Assembly (NCBI GenBank): GCA_013816485.1 | Contig: JACDEI010000054.1 | Location: forward strand, 1-32,512 | Direction: 5' to 3' | Source: Planctomycetota bacterium | GTDB lineage: Bacteria > Planctomycetota > UBA11346 | Length of the DNA: 32,512 nucleotides | Shown here: one piece after another, positions 1 through 7,191 of the stretch | Position numbering within the stretch: the stretch's first letter is position 1 | How the letters are laid out: each line of letters begins with the position of its first letter | Position numbers and translations under genes: made by a program | Notes under the pieces: model-generated | What the model saw: only the letters and a program-made list of their open reading frames with translations | What the model was told of the DNA's origin: nothing | Database searches by the model: none

Positions 1-34
1 AATACCAACGCATCAGCAAAGACCCCAGCGGCAT
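1..34 (-). CDS. Possible 5' end of an IS transposase (partial)
   Basis: Minus-strand ATG at 34 opens a frame (MPLGSLLMRWY) that is still open at the window edge. It is preceded by AGGA six nucleotides upstream; an alternative ATG lies at 40. Only 11 codons are visible, so the product is inferred solely from its position inside the apparent IS end. It could equally be chance. Confidence 0.2.
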   Translation of the reverse strand, partial: MPLGSLLMRWY

Positions 35-116
35 CTTCATTCCTAAAAGGCCAAGCCAATCACAACGCAAAGCAGCGAGAAAACAGGGGGATCGGCTGAA
101 AAAACACTAAGTTTAC
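1..116 (-). mobile_element. Probable terminal part of an insertion sequence
   Basis: Read on the minus strand, the sequence from 116 leftward starts TGTAAACTTAG, is more AT-rich than its surroundings, and abruptly replaces the reading frame of a MoxR-like ATPase. About 80 nt inside there is an AGGA box followed by a potential ATG. An IS end followed by a short leader and a transposase start fits this, but the element runs off the window, so no inverted repeat partner or transposase motif can be seen. The family is unknown. Confidence 0.4.
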
Positions 117-213
117 AGGCATTGCCCAGCAGGACTTTGTCCAGACCCTTGAGCACGGAGTTCGCACGTGCTTGCAGCTGGGTGACTTCGGATTCGCTCA
201 GCAACGTACTCAT
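43..213 (-). pseudogene. Truncated MoxR-like AAA+ ATPase N-terminus
   Basis: The minus-strand frame starting at ATG 213 reads MSTLLSESEVTQLQARANSV and continues LKGLDKVLLGN. This resembles the N-terminal helix of MoxR-family AAA+ ATPases, where a helix ends in a K-V-(I/L)-(V/L)-G-Q motif before the Walker A region. After residue 31 the similarity stops and the frame runs 25 unrelated residues to a stop at 43. No Walker A or B follows. The break coincides with the putative IS end at 116-120, so the gene looks cut by an insertion and the rest would lie beyond the window. The resemblance is short and made by eye; a chance ORF is possible. Confidence 0.35.
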
Positions 214-393
214 GATGATTGGACCCCACGTGATGTCGCTGGGGCTCCAGCCGACAACGCCCATGCTGGAACGGGCTCCAGCCCCTGCAATAGCCCTGTG
301 CACGCCGCGTTTGTCGGCCCGCCTGTCGCTGCCTGTCGCTGCTGGGTGCGGTTGTCCGTGGCGGGTCACGCGTTGATTGTTAGAGATGTACGT

Positions 394-834
394 ATGCAAC
401 CCATCACCACGTTCCTGTTGTTTGCCCTCGTCCTGGTTCTGGTGTCGTGTGGCGGAGGTGATGGCACTGCCACGGCGACCTCGACGGCCACCGCTGGCCC
501 AGCACCAGCGGAAGTCATCGACATCACCACTCCCGCCCAGTTCGACGCCGAGATCGCCAAGGCCCGTCCCGGCGCGGTGGTGGTGGTAGACTTCCACGCC
601 GAGTGGTGTGGTCCCTGCAAAAAAATCGCCCCCGACCTGGTGGCGCTCGCCACCGCTCACCCTGGAAAACTCTATGTGCTCAAGGTCGACATCGATCAGC
701 AGCCCCAACTCGCCGAGCGTTTCCAGGTCGAATCGATTCCGCTGCTGGTGAAGTTCAAGGATGGCAAAGAGAGCGAACGCCAAATCGGTTATCCAGGCAA
801 GGCTGCGGTCGCGAAATGGTTGGGGATTCCCTGA
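394..834 (+). CDS. Thioredoxin-fold lipoprotein
   Basis: 146-aa exported protein with a thioredoxin fold, probably a periplasmic thiol-disulfide oxidoreductase. Residues 1-19 form a hydrophobic signal segment ending in a lipobox (LVSC), so Cys19 would be lipidated. A low-complexity Thr/Ala/Pro linker follows, then a thioredoxin domain with VVDFHAEWCGPCKKI, the canonical WCGPC active site, and the cis-proline motif ESIPLL. Length fits a lipid-anchored single-domain thioredoxin. The start is placed at ATG 394 because it opens directly into the signal peptide; the frame is open further upstream, but that stretch has no signal-like character. It is flanked by the IS-disrupted ATPase start and an IS transposase and has no operon partner. 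Its partner protein cannot be deduced. Confidence 0.9.
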   Translation: MQPITTFLLFALVLVLVSCGGGDGTATATSTATAGPAPAEVIDITTPAQFDAEIAKARPGAVVVVDFHAEWCGPCKKIAPDLVALATAHPGKLYVLKVDIDQQPQLAERFQVESIPLLVKFKDGKESERQIGYPGKAAVAKWLGIP

Positions 835-852
835 CGCGATCATGCCGAAGGG

Positions 853-2117
853 GATCACACTGTTGTACCCGAGCGGATCACTTTGCTTTTCCCGGGCAAA
901 TCCCCGCATTTTTCCCACTCACGTCCAAGTTGATTGCCGATCACGCCACGCGTTCATAATGGTTGATCAGGCCACCGACGCGGGGAATGCGAACGACCTT
1001 TCCCATTGATTGAGGAACATCGCTGTTGCCCAGCACGGTACGATTGTCGATGCCTTGATGAGGTCGCTCATGGTTGAAGTAGATTTGAAACTCAGCCAGC
1101 GCCAACCGCAGCGCCGATTCACTGGTGAAAAGACACTTGCGCAGCAGGTTCTCTTTGAGCGAGCGGATAAATCGCTCTGCGTAACCATTCTCCCAGGGAC
1201 ACCGAGGCGCAATGCGGTGCGGCTCGCTGCCCGCTTCTGCGAGCAAATGGCGGAAATCCTGCGTGAAGATCGGATCACGATCCATGATGACGGTCTTAAT
1301 GCCCAGACGTTTGAAAAAGCCAACGCCCTCCATGGTGAGATTTCTGGCACACTGCACCGTGATGCGTCCATCAGGATCGTGTGCGACATGGACGATCTCG
1401 ATTTCTCGCGTGCCCAGGTGGATAGCAATCAGGATCGACATCTGGCAGATACGTCCCTGATCGAGAATCATCACTTGAGCGAAGTCGATCGCCGCCGTGG
1501 TGGCCGGATCATGGACGATGACATGGTCACCATCCTGCACACGTCCACGCTGCGGAGCCGGTGGAACACCATGGCGTCGCAGAACGGCCGACACCGTCGA
1601 CTTGGCGATTACGACGCCCAGCTTCAGCATTTCCCCCACGATGCGTTTCGCTCCCCAGGCGTCGCTGCCCCACCCATTCTCGGTGGCCAAGCGTACGATC
1701 TCCAGTTCGGTTTCTGTGCTGGTGCGATTCTCCCCGCCAGGACTTTTCGCACGCTCTGGTTGGCTGATCAGCTCGCGAAACCACCGCCGTATGGTCCTTA
1801 TGGTTGCAATTACCGCAATGCGGCGGAGCCGTCTCCATCCAATGTCATGCTCCAAGCGCGCCAGTTGGCGACGCTCGTCATCCGTCAGATGCCGAACCGC
1901 CGTCGATCCATGCGTGCGAAAGACGTCACGCTCCAGAAGCGCATATGCGGTGGTGAGCTTGGCGCGCTCCAGTGCTTTCGAGGTGATGTGGCGTAACGTC
2001 ACGGAGGTGGGTGTGGTCATGCTGGCGCGCAGGGTGAAGCGCACAGAAACCACACAAGACCCACCGGCAACACCCATCACCCATGACTGGGACAAACCCG
2101 CCCTTGCCGCTGTGATC
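853..2117. mobile_element. Insertion sequence carrying a DDE transposase (ends approximate)
   Basis: The transposase gene at 941-2020 is flanked by short inverted matches, GATCACA at 853-859 and TGTGATC at 2111-2117, which are the best candidate ends I found. A 7-bp match is weak and no flanking target duplication is evident, so the limits are approximate. The element sits between the thioredoxin gene and the Rpn-like nuclease gene. Confidence 0.4.
941..2020 (-). CDS. IS transposase, integrase catalytic core (rve)
   Basis: 359-aa transposase of the retroviral-integrase type, catalysing DNA strand transfer for an insertion sequence. An N-terminal helical DNA-binding part (residues ~10-90) is followed by a helix-turn-helix-like stretch around 105-155 and the catalytic core. 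Candidate DDE residues are D179 (AIDFAQV), D247 (VIMDRDP) and E282 (ENGYAERFIRSLKEN), with normal spacing between the second D and E. The C-terminus has the usual NHERPHQGI motif. It resembles the roughly 360-aa integrase-core transposases multiplied in planctomycete genomes. The start at ATG 2020 is chosen because upstream in-frame codons (to 2167) overlap the next gene and lack family character. The frame is intact, so the element may still be active. Confidence 0.9.
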   Translation of the reverse strand: MTTPTSVTLRHITSKALERAKLTTAYALLERDVFRTHGSTAVRHLTDDERRQLARLEHDIGWRRLRRIAVIATIRTIRRWFRELISQPERAKSPGGENRTSTETELEIVRLATENGWGSDAWGAKRIVGEMLKLGVVIAKSTVSAVLRRHGVPPAPQRGRVQDGDHVIVHDPATTAAIDFAQVMILDQGRICQMSILIAIHLGTREIEIVHVAHDPDGRITVQCARNLTMEGVGFFKRLGIKTVIMDRDPIFTQDFRHLLAEAGSEPHRIAPRCPWENGYAERFIRSLKENLLRKCLFTSESALRLALAEFQIYFNHERPHQGIDNRTVLGNSDVPQSMGKVVRIPRVGGLINHYERVA

Positions 2118-2139
2118 ACTGCGCGGAGCCTGTGCGCCC

Positions 2140-3093
2140 ATGGCCAAACGGTCTGCTTCTCAGCCACGCCGCTCGCAAGACACCGCCTATAAGCGGCTGT
2201 TTTCGCATCCGGAAATGGTGGCGGATCTGATCCGTGGCTACGTCGATCGACGCGTGGCGAAGCGCTTCGACCTGAGCACGCTGGAGCGCTGCAATGGCAG
2301 CTACGTCTCGCCGGACCTGCGCGAGCGGCGCAACGACGTGGTGTGGCGCATGCGCTCGGCCTCGGGTTGGACGTATGTCTATCTGCTGCTGGAATTCCAA
2401 TCGACGGTCGACCGCTTCATGGCGGTGCGACTGCTCGGCTACATCGCGCTGCTGTGGCAGGATCTGATCGCCCAGAAAACTATTCCAGCGGATGGCCTGT
2501 TGCCGCCAGTCTTGCCGATCGTCCTCTACAATGGCGACCGTCCGTGGACTGCACCGCGCCACCTGCGAGAGCTGATCGCGTCGACGCCCGCGTTTCTCTC
2601 CGCTCTGCAGCCATCCTCCAGTTATCACTTCCTGGATGAGAGCCGGGTGCCAACTATCGCCGGCATGCGGCTCAGGAACCTGGCCTCAGCGATTTTCGCC
2701 CTGGAACAGACGCAGGGGCTCGCCGCCCAGCGCAAGGTCATCGCCACTTTGCGTACGTGGCTGAAGGATCGACCCGATTTGCGCGAAGCCCTGGGCACGT
2801 GGTATGCCGAATCCCTGGCCCCGACGGGCTTGCTGCGGCTGCCTAGGAACGGTAGGATCACCATAGATGAGGTCGAACCCATGATGGCCACGCGCATTCT
2901 CAAGGACATCCAGCGGCAGGTCGCCGAAGGCAAAGCCGAAGGCAAAGCCGAAGGCATGATCGACGCCATTCGTCAATTGGTCAGGTCCGGGGCTCTGTCA
3001 ATCGACGCGGCTCGCGTCCAGATCAGGGCACTGGCGAAGACCAAGAAGCTTTCGACCTCACTCGCGAAGGCGGCCCTGATTCAGTTGGGCTGA
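2140..3093 (+). CDS. Rpn/YhgA-like PD-(D/E)XK nuclease (recombination-promoting)
   Basis: 317-aa member of the Rpn/YhgA-like family (transposase_31 type), whose studied members are DNA endonucleases that promote RecA-independent recombination. Family features: an N-terminal HDxxYKRLF-like segment (QDTAYKRLFSHPEMV, residues 13-27), the nuclease core with D66 (RERRNDVVW) and E85-x-Q87 (LLLEFQS), and the downstream RFMAVRLLGY motif. The C-terminus carries the EGKAEGKAEG repeat typical of the family, encoded by a perfect 12-nt tandem repeat at 2929-2952, then a helical tail. ATG 2140 has GGAG upstream. The gene is divergent from the IS transposase and starts just outside the proposed IS end. The biological role is unsettled: mobile-element-like or genome plasticity. 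Confidence 0.85.
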   Translation: MAKRSASQPRRSQDTAYKRLFSHPEMVADLIRGYVDRRVAKRFDLSTLERCNGSYVSPDLRERRNDVVWRMRSASGWTYVYLLLEFQSTVDRFMAVRLLGYIALLWQDLIAQKTIPADGLLPPVLPIVLYNGDRPWTAPRHLRELIASTPAFLSALQPSSSYHFLDESRVPTIAGMRLRNLASAIFALEQTQGLAAQRKVIATLRTWLKDRPDLREALGTWYAESLAPTGLLRLPRNGRITIDEVEPMMATRILKDIQRQVAEGKAEGKAEGMIDAIRQLVRSGALSIDAARVQIRALAKTKKLSTSLAKAALIQLG

Positions 3094-3308
3094 TTGGGGA
3101 TGAGCGGGGCTGCGAGCCCAGTGGAATTTTAACGTCAGTTGCGGCAATGTGTTGAGCGGAGACTCTTTTCGCCGATTTCCCGAACCTCCACCACTCTGGG
3201 TTTCGAACCCACGGCAGACCCACGGGATCGGGTAGCCCTGGTGGTGACGTTGCGGCAATCGGGGCACGCCAACGGTGAGATCGGGTAATCGGCGTTCGCT
3301 GTCGTCGG
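3094..3308. other. Intergenic spacer between convergent genes
   Basis: No convincing gene. It holds a short hairpin, TGGGTTTCGAACCCA (3197-3211), without a T-tract, and two direct copies of GTTGCGGCAAT (3138-3148, 3249-3259). These could be remnants of a mobile element; nothing firmer can be said. Confidence 0.4.
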
Positions 3309-4460
3309 CTATCCCTCTCCTGCCAAATCTTCTCTGACGATCGACCGATAACTCTCGTAGCGCGAGCCGGCGATCTTGCCGTCGATCACGGCGGCCTGCA
3401 CCGCGCAATCGGGTTCGTGCAGGTGCGAGCAGTCATCGAAGCGGCACTGCGGATGATGTGCGGCGAGGTCGGGGTAGAGCAACGCGACATCAAGGGCGGT
3501 CATCCCGGTGATGCCGCATTCGCGGATGCCGGGGGTATCGATCAGGTGGCCGCCGCCAGCGACGACGTAGCTGCGCGCGCTGGTGGTGGTGTGGCGGCCG
3601 TGCCCGGCGTTGGCGACATCGCCGACGCGGGCGGCGATGTCGGGGAACAGGGCATTCACCAGGCTGGATTTGCCGACGCCGCTCTGGCCGGCGAAGACGC
3701 AGGTCAGACCGCTCAGGTGGGCACGGAGCTCACCGATGCCGTTGCCGTTCAGGGCGCACACCGCGAAGGTCGGGATGCCGATGGTGGCGTAGAGGTCGCG
3801 GGTGGCGTCGCCGGTGCGCAGATCGGTCTTGGTCAGCACCACGGTGGCGGCGATGCCGTTGTAGGCGGCGATCAGCAGGTAGCGGTCGATCAGCCCGTGT
3901 TTGAGATCCGGCTCACTCAACGACGATACCACCACCAGACGATCGATGTTGGCGGCGAAGACGTGCATCAACGCCTTGTTGTGGCTGTCGGTGCGCGCGA
4001 GCTGGTTGCGGCGGGGTGAGACCGCGTCGATCACGCCGGTTCCACGACTGTCGGCAGCACGGGTGAAGCGTACGTAGTCACCGATGCACAGTGGGTTCTT
4101 TACGCCGGCGATGCGTTTCTTCAGCACCTGGCGAACTTCGCAGAAGATCTCCGTGCCATCCGCATCCCGCACCAGTGCGGTCTTGCCGGCGAAACCACAG
4201 ATGTCGCCGGCTTCGCCACTGGCCAGATCGGCGCGGTACTCATCCGCCAGACGGTTGAACTTGGCCAGCAGGGCCTCGCCGCCGTGGCTGCGGCGGCTGC
4301 GATGGCCGTGGCTTTCGACGAACGCGTCGTCCTCGTGACGGTTCTCCCAACCGCTGACGCGGGCTTCATCCTGGGCGTTGGCGCGGCGCAGGCGGCCCAT
4401 GCCAGCCCGCGGGGCGTGCCCGCCAGTGCCTTTGTATTTCGAGGGGCCTTGTTCAACCAT
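3309..4460 (-). CDS. rsgA: Ribosome small subunit-dependent GTPase A
   Basis: 383-aa circularly permuted GTPase that acts late in 30S ribosomal subunit maturation. An OB-fold (about residues 85-150) is followed by permuted GTPase motifs: G4 TKTD (210-213), then G1 GQSGVGKSS (258-266), G2 threonines around 291-293, and G3 DTPG (308-311). The C-terminal zinc-binding element reads CRFDDCSHLHEPDC with ligands C339, C344, H346 and C352. All functional motifs are intact. The first ~60 residues are a basic, polar extension longer than usual, so a downstream start cannot be excluded. It lies 38 nt after the FHA kinase gene on the same strand, suggesting co-transcription. Confidence 0.96.
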   Translation of the reverse strand: MVEQGPSKYKGTGGHAPRAGMGRLRRANAQDEARVSGWENRHEDDAFVESHGHRSRRSHGGEALLAKFNRLADEYRADLASGEAGDICGFAGKTALVRDADGTEIFCEVRQVLKKRIAGVKNPLCIGDYVRFTRAADSRGTGVIDAVSPRRNQLARTDSHNKALMHVFAANIDRLVVVSSLSEPDLKHGLIDRYLLIAAYNGIAATVVLTKTDLRTGDATRDLYATIGIPTFAVCALNGNGIGELRAHLSGLTCVFAGQSGVGKSSLVNALFPDIAARVGDVANAGHGRHTTTSARSYVVAGGGHLIDTPGIRECGITGMTALDVALLYPDLAAHHPQCRFDDCSHLHEPDCAVQAAVIDGKIAGSRYESYRSIVREDLAGEG

Positions 4461-4498
4461 GTGCGCTCAGCGTCGCCAACGGCGCGCTGCTGCCAGCG

Positions 4499-6922
4499 TC
4501 ACTTGGCTGGGTCGCCAGGGGCGGGCTTGGTGCTGCTCCAGGTCTCAACGCCGGGTATCGCCGCATCGGCCTGATCCTTATTCAGGACCAGGCGAGCGAT
4601 GCTCTGGAGCGCATCGGCGGGAATGTCCGACCACTTCATCGACGCGGTGCCGCCGGTGGCGATCTGCACGTGGAGGTTGATCGCATCGCATGACACCAGA
4701 TCAGGATCGACCCACGGTTTGAGCGTGCCGCGGTAGCGGCGTTTGCCGTCCTTCTGCAACTGGGTGCCGATCGTCGCGACCATGGTCTTTAGCCGGCTGG
4801 CAGCGTCGGCGTAGCTGTCGAGGAGTTTGCCGTTGGCGGTTTCGCCCATCGCGGTGCGGTTGGAGCGGACGATGTCGTCGATGGTGGCGAAATCCCATTT
4901 GGCCAACGCCGTGGCGGCACCCTGGACGATCACCGCCTGCTCGGCCTGGCGCTGGTCCTCGATCGCGGCGATGGCCTTGGTGATGTCGCTTTCGGCATCG
5001 GTGCCGAGCAGCGCTTCGGGCAACTGGTCGCGCAGCTCCTTGAGCTTGGCGAGGTTCTTCTGATTTGCCGCGAGCTGGATCCGCTGGCGCAGGTTGCCCA
5101 GGTAGCTGTCGCGCGCCTTGGTCACGTCGTCGCTCAAGGTGTTGACCCGCACGACCACGGTCGCGTGGGTCTTCGCGGGGAAGGCCTCGATGCGTTTGAG
5201 CGCGGTGGCGTAGTCGTGGGCCCCGATGAAGGTCTGGACGTCGGCCTTGAGCATGGCGAAATCCTGCTCGATCGCCTGGTTCTGGCGCTGCTTGATCAGG
5301 GTCTCGATGTGGGCCTGCAGCAGCTTGGCGCGGTTGAGGTTCTCCGGGCTGAGTTTCTGCACGCGCAGTTCATCGATCGTGGTCAGCACCCGCGAGAGGT
5401 CGGCCTTGCCCGATTTCACGTCGGTTTCCAGCGAGGTCAGGGCCGACGCATGCTGTTTGCTCGAGTCATCCACCGGTTCCACCGGGCTTGGCAGTGGCTG
5501 GTCGGGAAGATTGGCACCGCTTTTGGGCGGGGTCAGCGGCGGACGTTCGGTCACGCTGCGCGAGCTTATCACATTCCAGCCAATGATCACCAGGAGCAGG
5601 ACGATGACCGAGAACACTACGCCCTTGATCATGCCACTGGCAGCGCCGCCGCCGATCACGCGTTCGGCGGTGGTGTGGCCGTCGGTTGCACGCGGGGTGC
5701 GGGTGTTGGTGGTACCGGCGGGCGTCTGGTGCGCAGCTTTGTCGCCACCGACATAGCGGCGCAGCAGCATGGTTTCGCCGCCGCTGATGCGTGCGGTGCC
5801 CAAGCCGTGACCGTGCTGAAGACGCACGACCTCTTCGACGATCTCGGCGGCGGTCTGGTAACGGTCATCGGCCTTTTTGGCGACCAGGCGTTCAACCAGC
5901 GCGCAGACATCCGCCGGCACGTCGGGATTGATGTCCTCGATCGCCGGGAGCGGATCCATCACGTGCGCTTTGAGCACTTCGGTGGCGCTGGTGCCGCTGA
6001 ACGGGGTCTTGCCGGTGAGCAGATGGTAGAGCGTCGCGCCCAGGGCGTAGATATCGACGCGGTGGTCGATCTTCTTGCCCAGCGCGGCTTCGGGGGCCAT
6101 GTAGTGCGGCGTGCCCATCACGCGTTTGGGGCCTTCTTCGCTCTCGACCTCATCGAAGGTCTTGCTGATGCCGAGGTCGGCGAGCTTCACCTGGTTGTTC
6201 GGCCCGATCATGATGTTGTCGGGTTTTATATCCTGGTGGATCAGGCGTTGGCTGTGGGCGTATTCCAGGGCCTTGGCGGTCTGACGGATGATCTCCAGCG
6301 CTTCGCCGATCTTGAACGGACCCTGATCGCGCAGGACCTGCATGCAGGTCGCGCCTTCGACGTACTCCATCGAGAAATAATGGATGTCGTTCTCGGTGCC
6401 GACCTCGTGCACCTGGATGATGTTCGGATGATTGAGTGCACCGGCGGCGCGCGCTTCCTTGATGAACTGGTCGACGAAACGCTGCTTGGCCGAGTATTTC
6501 GGTGAGAGGATCTTGAGTGCGACCGTGCGGTTCATCGACTTCTGGTTCGCCTTGAAGACGATGCCCATGCCGCCTTCGCCGATTTTTTCCTGCACTTCGT
6601 ATTTCGAGAGCAGGTCCTTCAGTTCGACGTCGCCGGGTTCCTTGACCAGTTTGTATTCTGCTTCGCCGATGCGGATACGGTCACCGAAGGCGAGCTGGCG
6701 CTCACTGACTTTTTTGTCGTTGAGGTGGGTGCCGTTGCGGCTGCCCAGGTCGACCAAACTGAAGAGTTTGCCGTCGCGACGGATCTGGCAGTGCGCGCGG
6801 CTCGACATGTTGTCGAGGATCTGGACATCGCAGGACGACTGGCGCCCCATGATGGTCAGGTCCTTGGTCAGCGGATATTCGTGACCGGCTTTGGGACCTG
6901 TTTGGCAGACCAGTTTGGCCAT
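4499..6922 (-). CDS. FHA domain-containing membrane Ser/Thr protein kinase
   Basis: 807-aa protein that should phosphorylate Ser/Thr residues. The N-terminal FHA domain (about 1-95) has the phosphothreonine-binding pattern GRQSSCDVQI...SSRAHC...DLGSRNGT. The kinase domain (about 107-370) has the glycine loop GEGGMG (115-120), K137, E156, the catalytic loop HQDIKPDN (229-236), DLG (249-251) and APE (276-278). Gln at 230 replaces the Arg of HRD, making it a non-RD kinase. A single transmembrane helix lies at about 432-452, with the kinase side cytoplasmic. The extracytoplasmic C-terminal ~350 residues are helical and probably coiled-coil, without a recognised domain. The start is placed at ATG 6922, where the FHA fold begins; the open frame upstream runs through an intergenic palindrome and translates to low-complexity sequence. 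It is followed by rsgA. Confidence 0.95.
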   Translation of the reverse strand: MAKLVCQTGPKAGHEYPLTKDLTIMGRQSSCDVQILDNMSSRAHCQIRRDGKLFSLVDLGSRNGTHLNDKKVSERQLAFGDRIRIGEAEYKLVKEPGDVELKDLLSKYEVQEKIGEGGMGIVFKANQKSMNRTVALKILSPKYSAKQRFVDQFIKEARAAGALNHPNIIQVHEVGTENDIHYFSMEYVEGATCMQVLRDQGPFKIGEALEIIRQTAKALEYAHSQRLIHQDIKPDNIMIGPNNQVKLADLGISKTFDEVESEEGPKRVMGTPHYMAPEAALGKKIDHRVDIYALGATLYHLLTGKTPFSGTSATEVLKAHVMDPLPAIEDINPDVPADVCALVERLVAKKADDRYQTAAEIVEEVVRLQHGHGLGTARISGGETMLLRRYVGGDKAAHQTPAGTTNTRTPRATDGHTTAERVIGGGAASGMIKGVVFSVIVLLLVIIGWNVISSRSVTERPPLTPPKSGANLPDQPLPSPVEPVDDSSKQHASALTSLETDVKSGKADLSRVLTTIDELRVQKLSPENLNRAKLLQAHIETLIKQRQNQAIEQDFAMLKADVQTFIGAHDYATALKRIEAFPAKTHATVVVRVNTLSDDVTKARDSYLGNLRQRIQLAANQKNLAKLKELRDQLPEALLGTDAESDITKAIAAIEDQRQAEQAVIVQGAATALAKWDFATIDDIVRSNRTAMGETANGKLLDSYADAASRLKTMVATIGTQLQKDGKRRYRGTLKPWVDPDLVSCDAINLHVQIATGGTASMKWSDIPADALQSIARLVLNKDQADAAIPGVETWSSTKPAPGDPAK

Positions 6923-7037
6923 GGGGATGCTCTCTGCGGGGCGCGGGACGTGACGTGGCAGGTTCGCCCCTTGGAATGCCAAGGCAAGGTGTTGTGATAG
7001 GGTCAAGGACAGCGGTGTGGGAGTGGGAGGCGGGGGA

Positions 7038-7140
7038 GGTCCGAATGGTACGAGGAGTACGAAAGGTACGAAGGGTCCACCCACCCCTGCGTATGCCTCG
7101 TACCCCTCGTACTCCTCGTACTCCTCGTACCATTCGGACC
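7038..7140. repeat. Palindromic element built of TACGAGGAG-type tandem units
   Basis: A perfect 25-nt inverted repeat (7038-7062 and 7116-7140) encloses a 53-nt centre. The pairing continues inward imperfectly to about 7077 and 7101. The arms consist of roughly 9-nt repeats related to GTACGAGGA. It lies between the divergent kinase and lpxB genes. RNA from either strand would fold into a long hairpin. It explains the spurious Tyr/Glu-rich reading frames in this spacer. Confidence 0.9.
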
Positions 7141-7191
7141 GCGTGCTGCGCGTGCTTCCCAATCCGCGCGGACTTTGGAGCATCCCGCGCC

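Noticed and set aside
214..918. Upstream continuation of the minus-strand reading frame that ends at 43
   Set aside because: It is antisense to the clear thioredoxin lipoprotein and has no domain character; only its last 56 codons were kept as a gene fragment.
2929..2952. 12-nt tandem repeat as a separate repeat element
   Set aside because: It is in frame and encodes the EGKA repeats common in Rpn-family C-termini, so it is part of the gene.
3197..3211. Possible tRNA T-arm (GGGTTTCGAACCC)
   Set aside because: The palindrome resembles GTTCGAA-type T-loops, but no acceptor stem, anticodon arm or CCA-proximal pairing can be built around it.
5165..6505. 446-aa plus-strand frame
   Set aside because: It is the complement of the Ser/Thr kinase gene and is rich in Gly, Arg, His and Asp as antisense shadows in high-GC DNA are; no motif.
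7038..7140. CRISPR-like array
   Set aside because: Units of about 9 nt without spacers, arranged as an inverted repeat, do not match CRISPR repeats and spacers; no cas genes nearby.
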